Assembly: GCA_029641185.1 (NCBI GenBank)
Contig: JAPWGK010000011.1
Location: 62,001 to 126,000, forward strand
DNA length: 64,000 bases
From: Pseudofabraea citricarpa
Lineage: Eukaryota > Ascomycota > Leotiomycetes > Helotiales > Dermateaceae
Direction: 5' to 3'
This document shows, piece by piece, positions 1 through 13,093 of the stretch. Below the pieces are notes generated by a model. The model was not told the DNA's origin and made no database searches. It saw nothing but the letters and a program-made list of their open reading frames with translations. A program made the translations under genes and the position numbers. Position 1 is the stretch's first letter. Each line of letters begins with the position of its first letter.

Positions 1-1020
1 TGAGCACGGAACTCAGCGCATCGACAGCCCAGAAGCATGCTGCAGTAGCACTGGCATCGAATACTTCGCCCAAGGTGAAAACACCCGCGGCCTCTTGGAA
101 TCCGGGCCAGAATTCTTTATCAACGTGCTTGGCGGCATCGATACGGAGTCCATCAACTGAGAGATCATGTGAGTATTGGGCTCCTGGAGGAAGTGGGGCA
201 ACATACGGGAATAGTTCGCAACCATCTCTGTGACCCAGGCATTCCAGGTTTCCATCACAAAGGTGTTGGTCGTGTCCAAATCTGCCAATGACACAACGTC
301 GTCTCCCAGCCAGCAGTCCTGCGCATTGGTCTGGTTGCCATAGTCGGTGATGTAACAAAAAGGATGGTAATACTCCTTCTTGTTGAAAGGGACGTATTGT
401 GTGTAGTCGACCTTGGCTCCGGGACCCGCATATGCCATATCATTGACCACGACATCGATCATCAAGAACTGTTACGTGTTAATGGCTATCAAGTCTTCGC
501 GACGGGGAGGATGTGTACCATGTCTCGATTGTGAAGTTCGGTGGAGAGCTGCTTCAGGTCATCTGCGGTGCCGAAGTTTTCATTGATGGTCGTGATGTCT
601 TTGGGCCAGAAGCCATGATAGCCTTGACCGTAGGCCGTCACGTCGTCGATATTGGTGACTACAGGAGAGATCCAGATCTAGGTTTGGATAAGCATATGTT
701 CCCGCATTCCTCCCCATCGATCGCGTGGCGGGGGCTCGCAAACTCACAGCTGTAAATCCCATGCCCTGGATGTAGTCCAAGTGATTGATGATGCCCTGGA
801 ATGTACCTCCACAATACAGCTGGGCGGTGGTATTACATGGCGAATCGGTCGAGCCGTCTGTCCGTGCAAAACGGTCGGTGATAATCTGGTATACTGATCT
901 CGTCCGCCATTCTTCAGCGGTCGCGGCGTGTGAGCTGTGGAGGAGGGCGAAAAAACAACAACATAGCAAAAGCCATGGGGTGGAAACGAATGCCGTCGAT
1001 TGCCTCGACGTGAGAAACAT
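1..1020 (-). CDS. Secreted GH13 alpha-amylase, 3' part beyond window edge
   Basis: Partial gene, complement of join(<1..156, 207..468, 519..677, 748..1020). The four exons join in phase through introns of 50, 50 and 70 bp. It should hydrolyse alpha-1,4-glucans outside the cell or at the wall. A hydrophobic signal peptide covers about residues 1-33 (Leu/Cys-rich core). Then come the GH13 motifs: [11 protein letters not shown] (about 40-50), [12 protein letters not shown] after the first intron, DVVVND (region I), GLRIDAAKH with the nucleophile Asp at about 238, and FTLGEVF with the acid/base Glu at about 262. The 24-residue Asp-Glu spacing is that of Taka-amylase. About 283 residues are visible, so the last Asp of the triad and any GPI-anchor or starch-binding region are not seen. 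Start chosen at 1020 because it places the signal core at the N-terminus; an in-frame ATG lies two codons upstream. It is divergent from the alpha-glucan synthase gene, as in the Aspergillus amyD-ags clusters, so a wall-glucan role is more likely than starch digestion. Confidence 0.9.
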
Positions 1021-4000
1021 GATGATTAGTGCTGTGAAAGTGAGTGAGGCGCCACTATCGCGAAGGGCAGTAGCTGCAGGAGAGAGTGACAACAACAGCG
1101 ACGACGGGGACGAAGGCTGAAGCCCAACTGAACATTAATGGCGGGCAGCGGCAAGACAAGGACGAGCAGAGCAAGAAGGAGTGTGGTGAGGCGTCGGCTG
1201 GAAGCTGGGGAAGACTTGGCTTTGCAAGTGAAATTGACCTTCTCATTCGGTAGAAGGGGGGGCAGAAGGGTCAAATCCTTGGCTTGTCCTTGACATCCGC
1301 TTGCAGAGCAGCACAACAGCAGAGGATCGGGGGTCAGTGTAGAGCGTGTCTCAGCGGGTGTTGAGTGGCAGCTCCTTGCCTGGGGAGTACTGAGGACGGG
1401 TGAGTGCCGGCAGCCAGTCCCTCGGTGACCCTCTTGGATGGATGGATGGATGGCCGTTGGTGTCCTGTACCCGTCTCCCAGAGCTTCGCTGCCGGTGTTC
1501 AGAGGCAGTGGGGAAGAGCACGGCTGGTGGGTGGTGTTGGGTGGTGGATGTGGATGGTGAATGGTGGATGGTGGATGCTGGTGGTGGTTGGTGGCCCGAA
1601 AGAGTGAAGGGCCGTTGTTGTGATGGACAGTGGACACGCGTGACACTGGCAGACAGAACAGACATGATAGTGGGTTTGTAGGTGATGAGGAGAAAGGAAG
1701 AGGGAAGAGGGGGGCTGTGGATAGTGGATACGCGAGTGGGCACTTGGGTCATTTTGGATGATGTGTGGGTAAATCTCGATATGCTCGCCTGTAATCTCTC
1801 TCTCCAGGGCACAAGCGAGCCTCCGCTCAGGGGCCGCCGCAGCGAGAGAGGCAACGCTTCAGGGGCACTCGCTGCTGGTTGCAGCGACACTTACGTGCAA
1901 ACTACAGACTACTAAGTACTAACTGCTGAGCCCTGACTAGCCCCCCCAAAGCCCCCCCAAACCCCCTGAGACTACCGGAGCGGCCTTGCATGATTTGCCA
2001 TGGTTCGTCTGGGGCACGATGGATCAGCGAGATGAGGGCCAGCATCAAGCCATAAGGATGCACATCACCATTTGATAATCGAGATGAAGCCGTCCGTATT
2101 TAAACGGCTCTAGCCTGATTGCGGCGCTGCGAGGGTGGCTTAGAGAGTCCTGCGTCGTCGAGTTGGCACTCGAGGCAGTCGAGAGATTGCACAAGAGTGC
2201 ACAAGATCTTGATCCAGCCGCCAGCATCTGGGCAGCAGCAGTGCGCCGACGCGGCGTGGTTGGCCATTCAAGGCCATCCATCAGGTTGATAAGAACCACC
2301 GCTCCAGTTATTCTTCAACTGTTGATCTTCTTCCCAAGTGCACATAGACGGATCTGCTCACCACCATTGGTCGCCGCTGAGCTGCTTTGATGGAGCTCGG
2401 GATCGTGCTGCGGTACTTTACACGAGGAGAGCCCCATCCATCATTTCCATCAACTGCTGCTTGGTCTTCTTGTTCTGTCCGGCGCCTGAAGGGAGTCGAC
2501 GTCACCGACTATTCATGTACAGTAGAGTACGGTACCGTACTTCGTACGACCTCCAAACTGGATTCCTACCATCGGACGACAATAGCAAGTTTGGTTTGAT
2601 CCAGAATTGCCAAACTCAATGGAACGTTGAAAACTGGAAACGGCTGGGTTGGGGTGTTTGTCTGGTCTGGTCTCTGGTACAGTATGGTAGCGATGCATGA
2701 ATGCTGCAGGATATCAGATGCATCACTCGGCCTTCATCCCAACAAGCAAACGGTTCCAAGAGTCTTGACTCTTGACACGACGACTAAACAAAGAAAATTC
2801 AATTGCCCTGACTCTTGCTTGAGGGTGCTGATCTCTTGTGAGTTGTAGCTGATCCTGAGGGCGATACGAGAGCATTGTTATTATGACTTCGTATTGCTTG
2901 CGTCGAAGTGTGAAGCGTGAAGCCGTGATTATTCCTCTTTCTTGTCGGGCTTCTTGTCGCCTGGTTCATCCCAACTCCCGTTCAGGTTCAGGGTCGGATG
3001 GCCACGTGATGTCATTCATTGTCATCTTGAGCTGCTGCTTGACTCGACTGCCGCCCCCTTCCGCTGATTGGCTGCGTGCCTGAGCCGTGCCGCAACCCCT
3101 ATCAGCGCTACCTTAGTCAGGCTGTCCAATAGTTTTTCCACCTCCGCCACACCTTATCCAGACAGACGTGCTTGTTTTCCCTGTTTTTTTTTTTGGTTAT
3201 CAGTGAGCCTGTCTGATGGTCTCTGAGTCTGAGCCTGTGAGGGCAGAGGACGGCAGACAGTGGTGGATACAGGACAGAGGCACACGAGCGATCGTCCAGT
3301 GCAATTGCAATTGCAATTGCTGACACCCACATCCCAAATCACCGACTTTGCCCACTTGTGCATCGCATACGAAGTGTGGCGAGTGGTCCATGGCAGAAGT
3401 TAAGCATCGCCGACCAATTTCCCTCGGGCCGTGGCGATACGGATTGACCGAGTTGTGCGGTGGCAGCGTTACTGTACTGAGCGAAGAAGAAAAAGGTGGG
3501 CTGCGGAACATCTGTCTGTTCCATACGGTACAGTACGTGCTCGTTGGTGAGCCCCTATCCTTACGACAATAATATCCCTACGACTGACTGATGGGAAAAG
3601 CTCAAGAGCCCGTGGCGCCCCACCGATAATTTGGCAACATATTGACCGAGTTTAGTAATAGCCAGACACCAATCGAACAGCGTGTTGTGACGATCGTACG
3701 TTTCGAAAAAAAAAAGCTCGTATTGCAGGTATTCGGCCATTGGTTGCGGCTGCATCCCGGGGCGGATTATCGTTTGCTGCTCGACAGAGAACAGAACAGT
3801 CCAGTCCTCGGCTTCACCACTCGCCGGCTATTTTCCACCACAAGACTCGCCCACCACTCATCTGTGACTACTGTGACTACCACCTATCACCCCTCTGTCG
3901 CACCAACAGCAGCTCGACTACCACCGCACACAGCATAACACACAGCATATCATAGCATAGCACAGCATAACATCCCACACGCCCACACGCCCACACACCA

Positions 4001-5585
4001 TCCATCCACCACCCACCACCCACACCATCATCGCCAGCCGGTGGCACGGGAACCAGGTCAGGTCAGGGCAAGGCAAGGCAGCAACCACAGATCTTCTGTT
4101 ATCGCAAACTCCCTCTCTCTCTCTGTCTGCCCTTTGCACATCTCGACTCTCTCGACTCTGCTCCCCCCCACAACCGGACGAGGGTCGCGGTGACCGGAAG
4201 CCCATCCACGGGAGCAGCCCCTCTGGTTGCTCTGCTTTGACGCGTCGCTAATTCTACGTACCCGTTACCGTACCTTTCCAACCGTCGCAGACACCCTCTC
4301 TGAGAGTCTGAGGGAGGGAAATACTACGCTGGCGAGCGCGAGAGAGAGCAGAGAGATAGAGTAGTCAGCACTTTCCACCAGGGGGGCTCGCCATGCACCA
4401 GGGTTCACACGGCTTTTGCTGTGGCTTGAAGAGCCTGCTAGCCTGCTGGACCCCCCTCGCCTAGCTGGCCAAGACTGGCAAAAGCGAGGCACCTCCACAA
4501 CATCGTCCAGACTTTTGGTCAGGGTGAGCCCAGCATGTAATCAGCGATACGAAGAGGCGTTGGAAGCGCCTATGCCTTTGAACTTTGCACTGTGACCTTT
4601 TGACTTTGCTGACCACTGATAGAGCTGGTGCTGTACGAGAAGAGACTTCAGAAGTATGGCTATAGGGGCGGGTATGGTAATGGCAGTAGTGTTGGATGTT
4701 CTTCGGCGACTGATCACTTTTGGTCGCTTCGTACTGTAGCAGAAGAAGCAGCAGCAGCAGCGCACAGGCTCGGCTACGGCAAAGCACAGTCTAAGGTTGA
4801 GTTAGTTGACGGCTCTCAGCCCTTTGACTTGCCCCTGAGTCTCTCTGTCTGTCTGGCTGTCATAGGGCCATACCATACTACACCATACATACCGTACCGT
4901 ACCCTACTCAGCCCTTTCCCAACTGGATCCTTCGGGGATGCACTCCTTTATGTTTTTTTCTCACCAGTCTGCCGCAAGTTCAAGCCTTCAGCACCCACTG
5001 CCGGGGTCCCCTGACAGCCTGCCACTTTGATGGCCTGCATGGGAGTCCTGCCGCCTACCAAAATAGCAAACACTTCCCCTTTAGGCCTCATAATTACCCC
5101 TTGAGGCATAGCGTGGCCAGTGTCACAGTGGGGATGAAGCTGAGGCAACACTTGGCCTCCAGCGCTGGTCGGGGCGCGCTGCTGCTGATCTCAGCCTGAG
5201 TACGAGATGCCCTCTTGTTTTATGGCATCTTCAACTTTCCTTATTCAGCCTCCTCCTTTGCCATTCATCTCCCACCGCGTTTCTTGTCGTCCTGTATAGC
5301 ATCACTTGTCTCCTGTACACGCAGTTGACGCTCACGTTCGTTACTCTCCCACGCCTTACCCGCCCGCAGCCGACACCTCTTGACCTCGACCCCTAAACAA
5401 AGACCTGCCCTCCATCTCCGCTGCCATCTCTACGTCACATCAATCAGGCCATCCAAGGAGAACGACGTGCATCGTGGGCTCACCCATCGCATTACGAATT
5501 TGAACGACATTTCCTTGTATTCTGCCTCTGACCTACGCACAACTAATGTATTGATTGACATATTGAGCCCGGCTCGACTTTCGTT
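1021..5585. other. Long divergent intergenic region, amylase / alpha-glucan synthase
   Basis: About 4.5 kb with no convincing gene. Short open frames here lack domains, codon bias and splice logic. It holds low-complexity DNA: GGAT repeats near 1436-1455, GGT/GGAT-rich DNA at about 1525-1595, C-tracts near 1940-1970, GCAATT repeats at 3301-3320, ACAGCAT repeats at 3930-3970, CT tracts near 4105-4130 and GTACC-type repeats near 4870-4910. A CACGTG E-box lies at 3003-3008. The region must carry both promoters and long 5' leaders, and could hold a long non-coding RNA, which cannot be judged from sequence alone. Confidence 0.6.
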
Positions 5586-8500
5586 ATGATGTTTGGGGCT
5601 CGGGGAGCCCTGGTCCTGCTGAGCCTATGGAGCTCGCGGGTTGCGGCGCTCAGGTACACAGCAGAACATGTTGGATACAATCTGAATGAGAATCAGACGG
5701 CGGATAGCCCACACGATTACTGGGGAATGTGGGAAGACGTATGTGCATTCACCTGGCGGGATGCCCGCACTCCGCAGACCATTTCACTGACCTTCTCCTT
5801 TCCGTAGCATGACTTCCACCCATCGCCTGAGAACTGGCGATTCCCTTTCTACACCTTTTTCATCGACCGCTTTGCAAATGGTGATCCGACTAACGACAAT
5901 GCCAATGGCACGCTGTTCGAGCAGGATCCGATGCAATCGCAATTACGACACGGAGGCGATCTCCAGGGCTTTATTGATAGTTTGGACTATGTTCAGGGCA
6001 TGGGAATGAAAGGTCTCTACGTTGCTGGAAGTCCCATGATCAATCAGCCGTGGGGTGCAGATGCCTATTCGCCCTTGGATTTGACTTTGCTCGATTACCA
6101 TTTTGGAGATATCACCATGTGGAGGAGAGCAGTTCAGGCTGTCCACGACCGCGGCATGTATATTATTCTCGATAACACCATGGCCACTCTGGGTGATTTG
6201 ATCGCCTTTGAAGGCCATCTCAATTCCTCGACCCCTTTCACCTTGCAAGAACATCAGGTATTGTGGAGAAACGAGAGGCGTCAGTACCTGGATTTCGATT
6301 TCGGAAACTCGTACAACGACACTTGCGCGTATCCTAGATTCTGGCTTGAGGATGGATACCCCGTAGATTCTACTGTGTTGGATCAGATGAAAGGCTGCTA
6401 CGATTCCGAATTCGATCAGTACGGAGATACTGAGGCTTTCGGTGTGTTTCCGGATTGGCAGCGTCAATTGTCTAAGTTCTCTTCCGTGCAGGATCGTCTA
6501 CGCGAGTGGCTTCCCTCAGTTCGCAGCAAATTAGAGCTCTTCACTTGCCTGCAGATTTACCAACTCGATATCGATGGATTCCGTCTGGATAAGGCTACCC
6601 AAATTACCGTTGATGCTCTGGGAGACTGGAGTCACAGTGTTCGAGAGTGCGCCCGCCGTGTTGGAAAGGACAATTTCTTCATCCCCGGTGAAATTACTGG
6701 TGGTAACACTTTCGGAGCCATCTACATTGGCCGTGGTCGTCAACCAGACATGAAGCCCACGGTTCTGTCCGAAGCTGTCCAGTTGAACGCTAATTCCAGT
6801 CTGAGCTACTTCATTCGTGACCACGGATACAGCGGCCTTGACTCTGGAGCATTCCACTACAGTATCTACCGTTCTTTAGTTCGTTTCTTGGGTATGGATG
6901 GTAATCTTGCCGCTGGTTTCGATACCCCCGTCAACTGGATCGACGCCTGGAACGAGATGCTGTTGAGCAATGATTTTGTGAATGCCAATACTGGCTTGTA
7001 TGATCCTCGACACATGTACGGTGTGACGAATCAGGATGTGTTCAGATGGCCAGCACTAAAGAATGGTACAAACAAGTTCCTGCTTGGAACATTTATTACG
7101 ACCCTCTTGCTACCGGGAATTCCATTGGTTCTTTGGGGCGAGGAACAGGCAATGTATACGTTGGACAGTACCGCGTCCAATTATATTTTCGGCCGTCAAG
7201 CAATGTCTGCAACTGCTGCGTGGCAAATCCATGGCTGCTACAGACTGGGATCCAGTTCTTATTTCGATTTCCCTATTGAGCAAGCAGCTGATGGATGCAA
7301 TGACGAATGGAACAGCCACGACCATCGGGACCCTTCCCATCCTGTTCGTAATATCATGAAGGCCATGTACCAGATGCGTGACAACTTCCCCGCCTTGAAC
7401 GACGGTTGGTTCTTGCAGCAATTGTCTCTCCAAACGCATGAAGTCCAGTTGCCCGGTTCCGTCGAGGAAACCGCAACCGAGTTCGGTCTCTGGAGTGTCA
7501 TGCGAAGCGGTTTCGATCAGATTCAGGATTTGAGTGGATCTGGGGCCGGCAACCAATCTGTCTGGCTACTTTACCAGAATGACAACAAGACGGTTAACTA
7601 CGAATTCGATTGCTCCAACAATGACAGTGCTCTCATCGCCCCTTTCGATTCCGGCGAGACTGTTAGAAATCTATTCTACCCCTATGAAGAGTATACTTTG
7701 AAGGCCAGCTCCGTATCATTGGCTATCGTGAACCAGACCGGCTTCAATGGTTGTTTGGATAACATTGAGCTAGCTCCATGGGAGTTTAAAGCTCTCGTAC
7801 CTACCAGTGCCTGGGTTGGCCCCGCCCCCATGCTTACGAAATTTGTTCCGGGCCATGACGTTCGTGTCCAGTCTGCAGTTGACCCTGGCCAGCAGGAATC
7901 CATTGAGATCGAGCTTCATTACAGTGACGAGATGAGTTGCGACAGTGTCACAAACAACTTGGCAATTTCCTCGACTACCGAAGATGGTCAGGTGGCAACG
8001 TTAGACACCACCACAGTTGTATGTGAGGTTGTTACCGCTGAAGCTATCACCAACTTTGTCGGTTCTATTCCCACCACCTGGAAATTCAGGGCAAATCTTA
8101 CCAACGTCTCCAACGGTATCCACCGACTGACTGTCTCCAACGTCACGACAAACACTGGAAATAAGACTACCAACTCTGTAGATTCCCTACTTTTCCGTGT
8201 TGGTCAACTTGATAACCCGGTTGTTTTCCCATTACTCGCAAACTATACGCTTGGTTTACTGCACGAAGATACCGATGGATCGCTCTATGTTAGTCACAAA
8301 GCTGCCGGTGCTGATCAATACAGATATTCTACCAACTGGGGAACCACTTACTCGGAGTGGGCACCATACACTGGTGGTCGAAGCAACATCACGAAGCAGT
8401 CTTGGAGCGGAACCGACCGCCAGAAGTGGAATGGAGAGCATATCATAATGCAATACTATAGCAACTTCACCAGCAGTGCTTCCTACATCCAACACGCCGA

Positions 8501-11500
8501 TCTCGACCCTGCCCAGACCGCTCGCCGCTTCCCTCATATCTTCGCTCATGGCCCGTTCAACTTGTACGGTTATGACAACGGTATCGACAATGTTTTCAAG
8601 AAGAACAAGCTGACCGGTTTGTGGGAATACTATTTCATGACTGAATGGCCAGGTGGTAAGTACAATGTCCATTGAGAAGATCTGACCAATGCTAATTGCA
8701 AATAGTCATGCAACTCAACATTTGGGGCATGAACCCAGATGGTCAACCTGATCAGACCTTCGTCTTGGGAGATATCGATTTGGATGGTGTCCTAGACAGA
8801 ATGCCGCCTTCGTCATTGAAGACCACTTTGATCAACAACACTGCTCCGGACACTGGCGAGTTCATATATCCTCCAGCACCATACCTGGGCTACAAGCTTT
8901 CTATCAACGACGGTAATTATGCCTATACCCTGACTCCTTACGGAAGACGTGTTCATCAAATGATCTTGGCCTTCCTCATCATCATTATTCCCGTTGTCAC
9001 CGGTGGATTGAGTATCTGGCTTTTCATGAAGTCCTTCTACTCTGTCAAGTTCAATCAAGTCGGTATCGCTGAGCCTCATCACTTCATTCCACTTGCTCTC
9101 CGCCGTAAGCTCAAGAGACAAGAAAAGGGCGAGAAAGATTCCTTCCTTCAACCACCTGGACCAATCATGATGCATGACAATCCATCGAATATCGGGCTCA
9201 GTGCCGATGCCGGTGGCGGAAAGCGACGAACAGTCCTCATTGCAACCATGGAGTACGATATTGAAGATTGGGAAATCAAGATCAAGATCGGTGGTCTCGG
9301 TGTCATGGCACAACTTATGGGTAAGAACTTAGGTCACCAGGATCTTATCTGGGTCGTTCCTTGTGTAGGAGGCATTGATTATCCCGTTGATCAGCCCGCC
9401 GCTTCTATGGACGTAACCATTCTCGGAAAGCCATACGAAATTCAAGTCCAGTATCACGTTCTACGAAATATTACCTACGTTCTCCTCGATGCCCCGGTTT
9501 TCCGAGCTCAATCCAAATCCGAGCCATACCCCGCCCGTATGGATGATTTAGATTCCGCCGTCTACTACAGTGCTTGGAATCAGTGTGTTGCTTTGGCCAT
9601 TGAACGTTTCCCTATTGATCTTTACCATATCAACGATTACCACGGAGCTCTTGCACCAGTGCATCTTCTTCCTCGCACAATTCCTTGCTGTCTCTCTCTT
9701 CACAACGCCGAGTTCCAGGGTCTATGGCCCATGCGAACAAGCAAAGAACGAAAGGAAGTCTGCGCTGTCTATAATCTTACGGAAGAAGTCGTTCAAAAAT
9801 ACGTACAATTCGGTGACGTCTTCAATTTGCTCCACGCCGGTGCTTCATACCTCCGAATTCATCAGAAGGGATTCGGTGCAGTCGGTGTCAGTAAGAAATA
9901 CGGAAAGCGTTCCTGGGCTCGTTACCCTATTTTCTGGGGTCTTAACAAGATTGGTAACCTGCCTAACCCTGATCCTTCCGATACTGGTGAATGGACTGGT
10001 GAGCAAGACAAGGAGAAGGCTACCGTCAACCAGGATTTTGAAGCCAACCGTGGTGAATTGAAGAGACAGGCTCAGGAATGGGCTGGTCTTGACCAAAATC
10101 CCAATGCCGATCTCCTCGTGTTCGTTGGTCGATGGTCAATGCAAAAGGGTATTGATCTTATCGCCGATGTTATGCCTGCTGTTTTGGAAGATAACCCTAA
10201 CGTACAAGTTATTTGCGTTGGTCCTGTCATCGATTTATACGGTAAATTCGCAGCACTTAAATTGGATGTGATGATGAAAAAGTACAAGGGTAGAGTTTTC
10301 AGCAAACCTGAGTTCACAGCTCTTCCACCATTCATCTTCTCCGGTGCCGAATTCGCTCTTATCCCATCCAGAGATGAACCCTTTGGTCTCGTAGCCGTCG
10401 AGTTCGGCCGAAAGGGTGCATTGGGTATCGGTGCCCGTGTCGGTGGTCTTGGTCAAATGCCTGGTTGGTGGTATACTGTCGAGTCTACGACGACTACCCA
10501 TTTGCTACATCAATTCAAAATGGCAATCAAGGAGGCTTTGGCTTCTAAGCTCGAAACTCGTCAAATTATGAGAGCCAGAAGTGCTAAGCAACGTTTCCCT
10601 GTTGCTCAATGGGTCAACGATCTCGAAACTTTGCAAGGAAAGGCCATCAAGATTCATCACAAGGAAGAAGGAAAGGCTAGCGGACGGCCATCTTCCAGAG
10701 GAACCGATTCAAGATCGTTGTTTGCATCGAACAGACGTGTTTCCCGATCCATGTTGGGAATGAACGCAAGCGAATCCCAACTCGATGTTTCTACTATTGG
10801 CAACAGCACAAGGCCTTCTAGTCCATCGGGCACCATAGAGCCACCCGCAAATCCAACTGGTTTGGGCCGAAAGCTGTCTCTGGGATACAGAGCAGGACCT
10901 GGTCATCGCGTAATGAAGCGTGGAAGATACAATGGAAGCAATAATTCCTTGAACGGTGGTATGTCAGTGGTAAACGAACCCATCACAGATGTCGACGAAG
11001 ACACAGATTTCGAGGACCGTACAATGTCTATATACGATGAGTACGTTCTGTCCCCAGAAGAGTTGGAAGCCGAGAGAAATCGCGAGCAAAACCAATTCCA
11101 CGCTCAGAGTCCAGGTCTACCAGGTCTTCTGTCGCCGAATGGCGGCTCTTTCTCAAACTCACCACGAGGTTCTTTTGCGAACTCACCTCGTGTCACACAA
11201 CGGATGCTTGCTGGTCAACCTGAAGCTGATTATTCTTTACCAATCTCCATGAGAGGGCCTGCGATTTACAGCGGACCTCCATCACCATCTGGGGAAAACT
11301 CACCTGGAGCGGACGACGTTCTTCTTCCACCCACAGCATTTGGGTCTGACCGAGACTCTCACAGAGCATCCATGCTCAGTCTCAGTTCCGTTGTTGGAGA
11401 CAAGACTGATTTCAAATTACAGAAGGTCGATCCATTCTTCACAGATACTCAAGGAGAATATTATCAAGCCTTCGCCAAGTCTCTTGACAGTCTTAATGGA

Positions 11501-13093
11501 AAGAACAGTGAACAGCTACTCTGTATTGAGGATTACCTTGTCAAATCAGAAAAGAAATGGTTCGACAGGTTCCGTGACGCTAAACTTGGTCGTGGTTCCA
11601 TGATCCCACCAGCGACCCCCTCAGCACTTGGAGGATCAAGTCGAAGAGGAAGCTTGAGTGATAGTTTCATGAACGAGACTATCGTTCACTCACGACAGAA
11701 CTCTGAGAACGACGGCCACGGTGGTAGCCAAGAGGAGAACGATCAGTTCTTACTCGGAAAGGATTACAAACCTCCCACTGGTCTCCGTTTGTTCATGCAA
11801 TACAGATTTGCGGATTGGCCCGTTTACAGTTTCTTGCTCGCTTTTGGTCAGATTATTGCCGCAAACAGTTACCAGATCACCCTTCTCAGTGGTACTGTTG
11901 GTCAGACAGCCGAGAAACTGTACATCACTGCCTCCATCTACCTTGTTGCTTCTATCATCTGGTGGAACGTCTTCGTCTACCTGAAGTCCATCTACGTCCT
12001 CTCTGTCCCTTTCATCTTCTACGGTTTCGCTTTCTTCCTCCTTGGAATGGCACCTTTCGTGTCCAGTGTCGATGGAAGAGGATGGATTCAAAATGTCGCC
12101 ACAGGATCGTACGCAGTAGCCGCTGCAAGTGGTTCCATCTTCTTCGCTCTCAATTTCGGAGATGAAGGTGGTTCTCCTGTCAAATCTTGGGTTTATCGTG
12201 CTTGTCTCATTCAAGGTACCCAACAAGCTTACAGTGTTGCACTTTGGTGGTGGGGAAATTACCTAAACCGACGATCATCCCAAGGTCTCGACCCATCCTT
12301 TACCACTGCCTCAACCACCATGTCTGCCGTCACGATCCCCATCGCAGTTTTGATGTGGGCTGTTGGAACCGTTGTCTTTATGGGACTTCCAGACTATTAC
12401 CGCCAAAAGCCAGGAAAGGTCCCATCCTTTTACCTCTCTCTGTTCCGTCGTAAGATTGTCATGTGGTTCTTCATCACTGTCGTCATCCAAAATTTCTTCC
12501 TTTCCACATTGTACGGACGCAACTGGATGTACCTCTTCTCCTCCAACCACGCCAAGACCTGGCAGATCATCTTGCTTATCGTCTTCTTCTTTGGTTTCGT
12601 CTGGGCTGCGTTCTTGTGGTTTTTCGGTATGCTCTCCAAGGATCATTCTTGGATCTTGCCCATTTTCGCAATTGGTCTTGGTGCCCCACGTTGGTGCCAG
12701 ATGCTATGGTCTTGCACTCCTATGGGAGCATACGTACCATGGGTCGGCTCGCCGCTCGGATCAGCACTGTTCTCTCGTGCTATCTGGCTGTGGCTCGGAA
12801 CCTTAGATGCTCTCCAAGGAGCAGGTTTCGGAATGATGCTCTTGCAGACATTGACCCGTATCCACATCGCATTCACGCTCATTGCCGCCCAGGTCATCGG
12901 ATCCGTCGTGACAATCATCGCGCGTGCCTGTGCACCTAATAAGGTCGGACCCGGTGATGTCTTCCCTGACTTCACCGTCGGTGTCTACCCTGGCATCGAG
13001 AAGGCATGGTTCTGGGTTGGTCTGCTCTTGCAACTGGCCATCTGCGGAGGCTTCTTCACCTTCTTCCGCAAGGAACAACTGTCCAAGCCTTAG
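5586..13093 (+). CDS. ags1: Alpha-1,3-glucan synthase (cell wall)
   Basis: join(5586..5738, 5808..8655, 8706..13093), about 2462 aa, the usual length of the family. It makes cell-wall alpha-1,3-glucan at the plasma membrane. In order: signal peptide (about 1-22); extracellular GH13 amylase-like domain with FIDRFANGD, DGFRLDKA (nucleophile Asp, about 306) and GEITGGN (about 346); a membrane span at about 1086-1110; a cytosolic GT5 glycogen-synthase-like domain with KIGGLG (about 1192), FVGRWSMQKG (about 1470) and SRDEPFG (about 1555); a Ser/Pro-rich linker at about 1650-2010; and a C-terminal multi-span domain (about 2036-2455) thought to export the glucan. Both introns follow GT-AG rules; the second changes the frame, giving EWPG|VMQLN across the junction. 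The amylase domain is thought to provide transglycosylase or primer activity (family knowledge). The gene sits head-to-head with a secreted amylase. No disruption is seen. Confidence 0.97.

Noticed and set aside
1026..1890. Overlapping frames of 179-206 codons upstream of the amylase
   Set aside because: Low-complexity Pro/Ser/His-rich translations from GGAT/GGT repeats, with no domain, signal or splice logic.
5943..12975. Many antisense and out-of-frame frames over the glucan synthase
   Set aside because: Shadows of a strongly coding gene; none has family motifs.
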